Origin: Botryobacter ruber | GTDB taxonomy: Bacteria > Bacteroidota > Bacteroidia > Cytophagales > Hymenobacteraceae | Assembly (NCBI RefSeq): GCF_003347595.2 | Contig: NZ_QCZK02000053.1 | Coordinates: forward strand, 1 to 64,000 | DNA length: 64,000 nt | Direction: 5' to 3' | Part shown: in pieces, positions 49,803 through 56,900 of the stretch | Numbering within the stretch: position 1 is the first letter of the stretch | Layout of the letters: each line of letters begins with the position of its first letter | Position numbers and translations under genes: made by a program | Notes under the pieces: model-generated | Databases searched by the model: none | Told to the model about the DNA's origin: nothing | The model's input: only the letters and a program-made list of their open reading frames with translations

Positions 49803-50072
49803 CTATTCAGCCTGCTTGCCTTGCAGAACATTATAGCCCACCTGCGTCAGCATCAGGCCATCGGGCGCGGGATTGACGTAGGCTTCTTTGGCCAGGTGAT
49901 GCTCCGCCTCTTTCTGTACATCTTTGTAATTAGGATATTTCTCCTGCAGGTAGGGGTACAGTTGCTGGTAGGGCAGCACCTCTCCTGCCTTTATGTTTTT
50001 TTCCTTAAAAGCGTCCAGTATGCAATTGGCAGCTCCTTCTATATTGTCTGCTTCGGAGTGTAGTTCTGTCAT
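49803..50072 (-). CDS. Small protein of unknown function
   Basis: An 89-residue cytosolic protein with a balanced, folded-looking sequence: ADNIEGAANCILDAFKEKNI, QQLYPYLQEKYPNYKDVQKE, and NPAPDGLMLTQVGYNVLQGK. The arrangement of three helices ending in LMLTQVGYNVL suggests a small winged-helix-like unit, an inference from pattern only. No signal peptide. It is monocistronic, between the lipoprotein and msrB genes on the same strand. The function is unknown. Confidence 0.7.
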   Translation of the reverse strand: MTELHSEADNIEGAANCILDAFKEKNIKAGEVLPYQQLYPYLQEKYPNYKDVQKEAEHHLAKEAYVNPAPDGLMLTQVGYNVLQGKQAE

Positions 50073-50193
50073 GGTTTTATCTTTTTAGTTTAGCATAAAG
50101 TACGGCGGGCTCCGAAAGATTGTTAATTGTAAGCGCGATAATGTTCAATCACCGGAATGTTAATTTAATCCAGGCTGGCAATAGCGCTGCAGC

Positions 50194-50745
50194 TTATGGT
50201 TTTTTCTCGAAGTCGAGCGCTAGGGAGTTGAGGCAGTAACGCAGCCCGGTTGGCTTTGGACCATCCCGGAAAACATGCCCGATGTGGGAGCCGCAACGGG
50301 CACATTCCACTTCGGTTCTCACCATGCCTAACGATCTGTCTTTTACCTCTTTTACTCGCTCTTTCGCAATGGGCGCATAAAAGCTGGGCCACCCGGTACC
50401 GGACTCGAACTTGGTATAGGAAGTAAACATGGGGTTATGACAGGCAGCACAATAGTAGATGCCTTCCGCTTTGTTTTTGTTATACTCGTTCCTGAAAGCC
50501 GGCTCCGTCCCGTCTTCCCGCAGCACATGGTACTCCTCCTTTGTAAGCAGCCTGCGCCACTCCGCCTCCGTGTGCACTACGGTATCGGTCAGCGGTTCGC
50601 TGTTCAGCGCTTTCCGGACATAATCGGGCAACGGATCCTGGCCGGCGGTGGCTGTGGTGTAGGAAAGTTCCGTTGATTTTTCCTGCTGGCTGCAGGATAG
50701 CAGGCTGAACGAAGCCAGGAGCGTAAAAAAATAAATTGCATTCAT
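50194..50745 (-). CDS. msrB: Peptide-methionine (R)-S-oxide reductase, lipoprotein form
   Basis: This 183-residue protein starts from the ATG at 50745 (NAIYFFTLLASFSLLSC, a lipoprotein signal), preferred over an ATG-like start nine codons upstream. The MsrB domain has both zinc CxxC pairs (YYCAACHNPMF and ECARCGSHIGHVF), substrate-loop GTGWPSFY, and catalytic Cys in GLRYCLNSLALDF. It repairs methionine R-sulfoxide in proteins. The lipoprotein signal suggests a periplasmic, membrane-tethered repair role, with electrons supplied by an unknown partner. Domain length is normal. Confidence 0.94.
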   Translation of the reverse strand: MNAIYFFTLLASFSLLSCSQQEKSTELSYTTATAGQDPLPDYVRKALNSEPLTDTVVHTEAEWRRLLTKEEYHVLREDGTEPAFRNEYNKNKAEGIYYCAACHNPMFTSYTKFESGTGWPSFYAPIAKERVKEVKDRSLGMVRTEVECARCGSHIGHVFRDGPKPTGLRYCLNSLALDFEKKP

Positions 50746-50931
50746 ACTTCTGTTTACGGTCCGGAAACACATCCGGCTTACCCGGATCAGAAAATATCTA
50801 ACTCCTTAGGAAACAAACTTTAAGCTGCCTGTGTTGGAGTAGTAGCCCGTAAAATGCCGGCCTGAAATAATTAATTAATAACCTAACCTGTTTATTTCGA
50901 GCGACCTAGTGAAAGTATGAAGCCTTTTTAG

Positions 50932-50939
50932 TACTTTTG
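50932..50939 (+). promoter_or_regulatory. Putative -7 element for typA
   Basis: TACTTTTG fits TAnnTTTG, 20 nt before the typA start codon. No clear -33 TTTG was found at the right spacing. Confidence 0.45.
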
Positions 50940-50959
50940 CGGCTCGAAAAACCAATTCA

Positions 50960-52771
50960 ATGCAAAATATTCGAAATATTGCGATTATCGCACACGTAGA
51001 CCACGGCAAAACTACGCTCGTGGACAAGATCATCCATGCTTCCAAGCTATTCGCAGAGCACCAGCAGTTTGACGACCTTATTCTGGACAACAACGACCTG
51101 GAGCGCGAGCGTGGTATCACGATCGTTTCTAAGAACGTGTCGGTTCGTTATAAAGACGTTAAAATCAACATTATCGACACCCCTGGTCACGCCGACTTCG
51201 GCGGTGAGGTAGAGCGTGTGCTGAAAATGGCTGATGGTGTACTCCTGCTGGTAGACGCCTTTGAAGGAGCCATGCCACAAACCCGTTTCGTACTGGGCAA
51301 AGCGATCCAGCTGGGCCTGAAACCAATTGTGGTGGTAAACAAAGTAGACAAAGAAAACTGCCGCCCGGATGAGGTGCACGAGCAGGTATTCGACCTGATG
51401 TTCAACCTCGACGCGACTGAAGACCAGCTGGACTTCGTAACGCTCTACGGTTCTTCAAAGCAAGGCTGGATGAGCCTGGACTGGCAGAAGAAAACCGAAG
51501 ACATCACGCCTTTATTAGATGCCATCATCGAAGTAATTCCACCTGCTCCTTACCACGAAGGTACGCCGCAGATGCAGATCACTTCCCTCGACTACTCTTC
51601 TTTCGTAGGTCGTATCGCGATTGGCCGTGTGCACCGTGGCGTCCTGAAAGAAGGAATGCCGATCAGCTTGTGCAAAGCCGATGGCAGCATCAAGAAAGGC
51701 CGCATCAAAGAACTACAGGTGTTCGAAGGACTTGGCAAAAAGACCGTACCGCAAGTAGAATCCGGTGAAATCTGCGCCGTAACCGGTATCGAAGGTTTTG
51801 ACATTGGCGATACCATTGCCGATGCCGAGAATCCGGAGCCATTAACCCGTATCTCCATCGACGAGCCAACCATGAACATGCTGTTCACGATCAACAACTC
51901 GCCTTTCTTCGGTAAAGAAGGTAAGTTCGTGACATCGCGCCACCTGCGCGACCGCCTGTTCAAGGAAACTGAGAAAAACCTGGCCCTGCGCGTACAGGAA
52001 ACCGACCGCGAAGATACTTTCCTGGTTTTCGGACGTGGTATCCTCCACTTGTCTGTACTGATCGAAACCATGCGCCGTGAAGGATACGAGCTGCAGGTAG
52101 GTCAGCCACAGGTAATCTTTAAAGAAATTGACGGACAGCGCCACGAGCCAATCGAGCACCTGGTAGTAGACGTTCCGGAAGAAACTGCCGGTAAAGTAAT
52201 TGAGCTGGTAACGCAGCGCAAAGGCGAGCTGACGATCATGGAGCCGAAAGGCGACCTGCAGCACCTGGAGTTCAACATCCCGGCCCGCGGTCTGATCGGT
52301 CTGCGTAACAACGTGCTTACCGCCACAGCTGGTGAGGCCATCATGAACCACCGCTTCCAGAGCTACGAACCATTCAAAGGCCCGATCCCGGGACGTAACA
52401 ACGGTTCTATCATCTCGATGGAAACTGGCCCAGGTACGGCTTATTCAATCGACAAGCTGCAGGACCGTGGTGTGTTCTTCGTAGATCCGGGTGTGGATGT
52501 GTATATGGGCCAGGTAATTGGCGAACACAACCGCCAGAACGACATCACGGTAAACATCCAGAAAGGCAAGAAGCTGACCAACATGCGTGCCTCCGGTTCT
52601 GACGACAACGTAAAAATTGCGCCAGCCAAGCAATTCTCCCTGGAAGAAGCCATGGAATACATCCAGAAGGATGAGTACCTGGAGGTAACGCCGAAGAGCA
52701 TCCGTATGCGTAAGATTTACCTGGATGAGACTGAGCGTAACCGCAAGTCTAAAGCAGAAGCGGAAGCGTAA
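50960..52771 (+). CDS. typA: Ribosome-associated GTPase TypA/BipA
   Basis: This 603-residue translational GTPase acts in ribosome assembly and in stress and low-temperature growth. G1 is IIAHVDHGKTTLVDKIIHA; G3 is DTPGHADFGGEVERV; G4 is NKVDKENCRP. The switch I region shows ERERGITIVSKNV. EF-G-like domains II, III and V follow (TSLDYSSFVGRIAIGRVHRG; AITGNGS-like PGRNNGSIISMETGPGTAYS), and a family-specific C-terminal domain ends TPKSIRMRKIYLDE. A terminator follows at 52795. Confidence 0.97.
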   Translation: MQNIRNIAIIAHVDHGKTTLVDKIIHASKLFAEHQQFDDLILDNNDLERERGITIVSKNVSVRYKDVKINIIDTPGHADFGGEVERVLKMADGVLLLVDAFEGAMPQTRFVLGKAIQLGLKPIVVVNKVDKENCRPDEVHEQVFDLMFNLDATEDQLDFVTLYGSSKQGWMSLDWQKKTEDITPLLDAIIEVIPPAPYHEGTPQMQITSLDYSSFVGRIAIGRVHRGVLKEGMPISLCKADGSIKKGRIKELQVFEGLGKKTVPQVESGEICAVTGIEGFDIGDTIADAENPEPLTRISIDEPTMNMLFTINNSPFFGKEGKFVTSRHLRDRLFKETEKNLALRVQETDREDTFLVFGRGILHLSVLIETMRREGYELQVGQPQVIFKEIDGQRHEPIEHLVVDVPEETAGKVIELVTQRKGELTIMEPKGDLQHLEFNIPARGLIGLRNNVLTATAGEAIMNHRFQSYEPFKGPIPGRNNGSIISMETGPGTAYSIDKLQDRGVFFVDPGVDVYMGQVIGEHNRQNDITVNIQKGKKLTNMRASGSDDNVKIAPAKQFSLEEAMEYIQKDEYLEVTPKSIRMRKIYLDETERNRKSKAEAEA

Positions 52772-52794
52772 GCAGAAGTTTCAACTACATAAAC

Positions 52795-52837
52795 AAAAAA
52801 GCGGCTGCCTGAGAAATCTGGCAGCCGCTTTTTTGTT
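52795..52837 (+). terminator. Terminator of typA
   Basis: AAGCGGCTGCC/GGCAGCCGCTT stem with T-run, 24 nt past the stop. Confidence 0.9.
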
Positions 52838-52863
52838 TCCTGCCGGCTGTTTGCCATAGAAAA

Positions 52864-52900
52864 AGGAGGAGCTGTGGGTGTGGTGGCAGCTGCAGAAGAC
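52864..52900 (+). repeat. GGTGGCAG-family short repeat, copy 13
   Basis: GGAGCTGTGGGTGTGGTGGC followed by AGCTGCAGAAGAC. It lies between the convergent typA and 605-residue genes. Confidence 0.75.
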
Positions 52901-52915
52901 AAAAAACGCTCAGCA

Positions 52916-54733
52916 TTACTTTCCCCGCTCCAGCAGAAAGCCGAATTTCTCCAGCCTTGCCCGCAGTACTGCCATATCGGTTTCTTTCACCAGGATGTGG
53001 TATTGTTCTGCCTTTATGACCAGCTTCTTCAGCACCTCGTCGCGGGCCAGCAGGGCGATGAGTTCCTTGTTGTCGGCCGGGATGCTGAACACGCGGAATT
53101 TAGCTTGTTTCTGCAGCGGGTTGTACTTGTCGAGCAGCTCCTGGAAGAAATTCTCCCACACCTGCGGCGGCTTCGGCTCGATGTGTACCCGGAATACCTC
53201 TATTTTGTTTTCGATGTCTTTACGGGTGGCGCAGTCTTTCAGGAAGGTCTGGTAGTCGACTTTGTAGCGGGTGGCAGTGCTCTTGGAAGCTACTTTCTCC
53301 AGCATCATGGTCGTGACCTTATCCTCGCCGGTGTAGTTGATGATGAGCAGGTCCTCCTCCAGGTACAGTTGCCCGGATTTCTCTACTTTGGGCGGTTCGT
53401 AGAATTCTGTCTGGCCCAGCACGTAAGCGCCCAGCGGCGTGAGGCGCACGTAACGCAGGCCGTCCCACACTGAAATATAGTCCAGCCCGTACTGTTCTGC
53501 CGCCTCATTTTTGGGATAATCGTACGCAATGTCTGCAAGGCCGAGGGCTGCGAAGAAGAACACGGCCGCCTTCAGCAGCGGGTATGAAATGAGGTCAGGG
53601 TAGCCGCTCTCTTTGGGGTGATACCTGTCTTTAAAGTTTCCGTACTGGCTCTTTACCACTATCTCGAGGTAGAGGTAATTTTGTGCAACCGGGTAAGATA
53701 CAGGCATAATCGGCGGAAAAAAGAGCCCCACATGACGCTTGAGGTTATCAAACGTATACCAGTCGCCCTGCGGCAGATGTTCCAGGACAGAAACCAGCAC
53801 CTTGTTGATGCCCGCAAATTCATAATTGTTCTTTACATACCCGGTGCCTTTCAGGTGTAAGAGCAGGCTGTAAAGCGCAGACAGGTGTCCTGCTTCAAAA
53901 TTAGCTACAATAGTCTTCAGCAGCTCCGGAACGTTTGCCGTCACCTGCTCTTGTTTACCTGTAAGCGTCAGCGCATCCGCCACCAGCTGCGACCGTAGAT
54001 TAATTAACTCTTTGTGCTCTTTATCCTCAGGGAAAAATTCGCGGCTGTTGCAGAACTTCCGCATCTTGTTCACAGAGCCAGCCATTGGTTTGCCGGTGTT
54101 GGTGTACTTCACATCGCCCTGCAGGTAGTACGCCAGAAAGAGCGGCATCTCTTCCAGAATGGTATTATTATCTTCGTAAATAAAATCAACGTCCTCTGGC
54201 TTCGCAACAGGTTGTAGTCTGAATTCATCTGGTACCGGTATGTGCGAGAGCAAGTGTCGCCTAATATCCGGCACCAGAAAAAACATTATTTTATACTTCT
54301 GCGGCTGTCCGTAGGTTTGATAGACAAATTCCGACTTAAAGGAAAAGCACAGAAAAAGTGGCTCTATTTCAGGCTCAGAACTGTACTTCTTTTGCGAAAG
54401 GGCAATTTTCACTCCGTATTCCTTTTCCAGGTCGTAATTCATTGCCGGCCCTTCCAGCAATAGCCTTTCCCAGACCTGGGGCAGCGGCACGGGTAATGCA
54501 TCGCGGAAGAGGTTGAACAGTTCCTTGTCGTACAGCACACCGGCAAAAGCCACCACAAGTTCCTGCTTCACGAGCTTTTTCTTTTGCAGCATTGACGTAT
54601 CGTACCTCTTATTCTGCAGCAGTTTCTCGTTTTGTTGCAGGAAACCCAACAGAAAAGCATTATAGAATTTCTCCAGATTAGCTTTGTTGTAAGCTTTATC
54701 TATTACTTCTAAAAATTCATCAAATGTATTCAT
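52916..54733 (-). CDS. Paralogue B of the SNF2-linked pair, unknown function
   Basis: A 605-residue protein from the ATG at 54733, chosen because its start then aligns with that of the upstream paralogue; an earlier start at 54787 is open. It is soluble and mostly helical. The two paralogues match best at the C-terminus: a LxAALGLxDIAY block, DGLxYVRLTPLGAYV, TRKDIENKI, and DKELIALLARDEVLKKLV-type ending with an LxxFGFLL tail. The RLTPLGAYV and final 'pelLaxLlxdexLxxLv...LxxfGy' layout resembles the XPB/Ssl2 N-terminal-like domain of bacterial helicase-associated proteins, by memory of that family. No catalytic motif of its own is seen. It lies 60 nt downstream of its paralogue. Confidence 0.8.
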   Translation of the reverse strand: MNTFDEFLEVIDKAYNKANLEKFYNAFLLGFLQQNEKLLQNKRYDTSMLQKKKLVKQELVVAFAGVLYDKELFNLFRDALPVPLPQVWERLLLEGPAMNYDLEKEYGVKIALSQKKYSSEPEIEPLFLCFSFKSEFVYQTYGQPQKYKIMFFLVPDIRRHLLSHIPVPDEFRLQPVAKPEDVDFIYEDNNTILEEMPLFLAYYLQGDVKYTNTGKPMAGSVNKMRKFCNSREFFPEDKEHKELINLRSQLVADALTLTGKQEQVTANVPELLKTIVANFEAGHLSALYSLLLHLKGTGYVKNNYEFAGINKVLVSVLEHLPQGDWYTFDNLKRHVGLFFPPIMPVSYPVAQNYLYLEIVVKSQYGNFKDRYHPKESGYPDLISYPLLKAAVFFFAALGLADIAYDYPKNEAAEQYGLDYISVWDGLRYVRLTPLGAYVLGQTEFYEPPKVEKSGQLYLEEDLLIINYTGEDKVTTMMLEKVASKSTATRYKVDYQTFLKDCATRKDIENKIEVFRVHIEPKPPQVWENFFQELLDKYNPLQKQAKFRVFSIPADNKELIALLARDEVLKKLVIKAEQYHILVKETDMAVLRARLEKFGFLLERGK

Positions 54734-54793
54734 ACAACATTGTCTTGCTACCGGGTAGTCTGAGACCTTACCAGGTTTGCGGTTCATTAATCA

Positions 54794-56521
54794 TTAATCC
54801 TGAAACAAATACCCGAACTGCCGCAGCCGCGCCCTGAACTTCGGCACATCTGTATCCTTCACCAGCACCTGGTATTCCTCCGCCTTCTGCACCAGGCTCT
54901 TCAGCACTTCATCCCGTGCCACCAGCGCAACCAGTTCTTTATCCTCCGGGGGCAAACGGTAGATGCGGCAGTCGTGGCGCAGGCGCAGGCGGTTGTGGCG
55001 CGCCAGCAGGCTTGCCATAAAATTCACCCACACAGGGGGCAGCTCCGCACTTATTTCTTTTTCGAAGCTGCTGATCTTGTTCTCGATGTCTTTGCGCGTG
55101 TTGCAGCCGCTCAGGAAACTCTCGTAGCTTACTTTGTACAGGTTTTCGCCGGTTTTACCGGCGTACTTCTCCAGCAGGAGCACATTCATTTTGCTGGTGC
55201 CGGTCACGCTGATGAGCAGGCGGTGCTCGTCCAGTTCAAACCCGACGGCACCCGCTTCCGCTACAGGCGGCTGGTAGGCTGGGTTGCGGCCGCAAACGTA
55301 GGCACCCAGCGGCGTGAGGCGAACATAAGCAAGCCCGTCAAAAGCAGAAACAGCATCGGCTGACGGCAGTGTGTAGGCAATATCTACCAGACCCAATGCG
55401 GCGTAGAGAAAGAACGAGCCTTTGATGAGGGGTTCTGTGATGAGGGAAAAGTACGTGGTATCATCCACAAAGAGTTCGTTTTTCCGGACTCCCTGCTCCA
55501 CGTACAGCAGGTTCCGGACCATGTACATTTGGAAAGGCAGCAGCTCCGGCCTCCGGTAGCGGATGTGGGCCACCAGGTTATCTGCCGTTACCCACTGCAT
55601 GTAGGGAAGCTCCGGCAACGTTTCGAAAAGGACTTTGTTGACAGTTGAAGATTCGGTAATAAGCGTTTTTTTCCCTTTCAGGTGGAAGAGCAGGTGGGGC
55701 AGATTCTGGTACCACCATTGCTTATAGCGTTCAAATGCTTCCTTTAGCTGCTCATGCACCTCCGTTGACTTTGGTTTTTTAGGCAGGCAGATACTTATAA
55801 ACTGTAGCAGGAGGCGCGTACGCAGGTAGCTCAGCTGTTTATCAGTTGGGTAAAATTCCTGTATCTGCAGTTGCTTCTGCACCCGCTTAATATTAGGAAT
55901 TGTCAGCTTTTCCTTCGGGTTCTGCTCCAGGTAGGTGCGCAGTGTGATGTACTCATCGAAAAAAGCAGGCGCCCCGAACACCTGCACTTCTTCCGGCAGT
56001 TCACGCACCGGTTGCAATTCCGCGTTTACGGGTGGCTCGGTGATGGTTTTTACATGGCGGCGGATGTCCGGGTCCAGGTCGAGTTCCAGGTCGTAGTAAG
56101 GCAGCTTTTTATCGGAGCCGGTTGTGCTTTTGTAACCTACCTTCAGGAACAGGCATACCGGCAGCAGCGATTCGAGGGGCACCTTTATGCGTGCCTCCGG
56201 GTTAACTAACTGCACGCCGTACTTTTCCTCCAGAAAATCGACGCGCTGCTTCCCGTCCCAGATAACAGAAAGAAAAGCCTTTGCCAGCTCCTCTGGCTGC
56301 ACGGCCAGGAAGGCTTCAAACAAATCCTGGTAAAAATAAACAGCAGCCATGGCTTCCGTAATGCCTTTCCGGTCCATGTAGCTGACCGGCACAACGCCAT
56401 GCTTCCGGAACAGCTCCTGCTGCGATTGTACAAAATCCCGCAGGAATTCATCATATACACGCGTGAGTTGCGTGGTGCTGTAACTGTTGAGGATTTTGCT
56501 TATTTCTTTCGTGGAGGACAT
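54794..56521 (-). CDS. Paralogue A of the SNF2-linked pair, unknown function
   Basis: A 575-residue soluble protein with no signal peptide. It resembles paralogue B over its whole length, including the N-terminal ISKILNSYSTTQLTRVYDEF, the central DPDIRRHVKTI, and the C-terminal half (AALGLVDIAYTL, FDGLAYVRLTPLGAYVCG, CNTRKDIENKISSFEKEI, DKELVALVARDEVLKSLVQK). The same XPB/Ssl2 N-terminal-like pattern is suggested. No ATPase, nuclease or methylase motif is visible. It is transcribed after the SNF2 gene; composite repeat CE8 fills the 366-nt gap. It could be an adaptor for the SNF2 motor, an inference from gene order and the resemblance. Confidence 0.8.
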   Translation of the reverse strand: MSSTKEISKILNSYSTTQLTRVYDEFLRDFVQSQQELFRKHGVVPVSYMDRKGITEAMAAVYFYQDLFEAFLAVQPEELAKAFLSVIWDGKQRVDFLEEKYGVQLVNPEARIKVPLESLLPVCLFLKVGYKSTTGSDKKLPYYDLELDLDPDIRRHVKTITEPPVNAELQPVRELPEEVQVFGAPAFFDEYITLRTYLEQNPKEKLTIPNIKRVQKQLQIQEFYPTDKQLSYLRTRLLLQFISICLPKKPKSTEVHEQLKEAFERYKQWWYQNLPHLLFHLKGKKTLITESSTVNKVLFETLPELPYMQWVTADNLVAHIRYRRPELLPFQMYMVRNLLYVEQGVRKNELFVDDTTYFSLITEPLIKGSFFLYAALGLVDIAYTLPSADAVSAFDGLAYVRLTPLGAYVCGRNPAYQPPVAEAGAVGFELDEHRLLISVTGTSKMNVLLLEKYAGKTGENLYKVSYESFLSGCNTRKDIENKISSFEKEISAELPPVWVNFMASLLARHNRLRLRHDCRIYRLPPEDKELVALVARDEVLKSLVQKAEEYQVLVKDTDVPKFRARLRQFGYLFQD

Positions 56522-56530
56522 TGAAACTTT

Positions 56531-56900
56531 GTCTTAACCTTTGATTTACGGTGATTTTTTTGATTAACCTGATTTTGACCGTTGATGGTAGTGATGAAAT
56601 GATTTTTGTGATTTTATGTTTGTCTTTTTGTCTGAATTCGGATTCGTCAGATTTTGGGATTAACTGGATTTTTTTTCTGAACAAGATGAAGAAGATTTAA
56701 GGAATAACAGGATTGGGTTTGTCTGTGGTTCGTGCAGGAGCCGCGGGCACCGCGTCTCTACAGCCATACCCCCAGCCTTTCTACCTCTCTGGTACAGGGT
56801 TGAAGATTATAGGGTTGAAAGTTTTCAACCCTACAAATCACTACTTCTCTACCTTTTTACCTCCCAAACTCCCAAACTCTCAAACTCCTAAACTCCCAAG
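56531..56900 (-). repeat. Composite intergenic repeat CE8
   Basis: Minus-strand order: 8-nt-period array (56900-56840), GGGTTGAA..TTCAACCC hairpins (56795-56826), GAGACGCG-type hairpin (56738-56758), AATC arrays of 9-nt period ending near 56545 with GGTTAAGACA. It supplies the last codons and stop of the SNF2 gene (TTGGGAGTTTAG), and its terminal module faces the start of paralogue A. Nothing else is seen in 56522-56887. Confidence 0.85.
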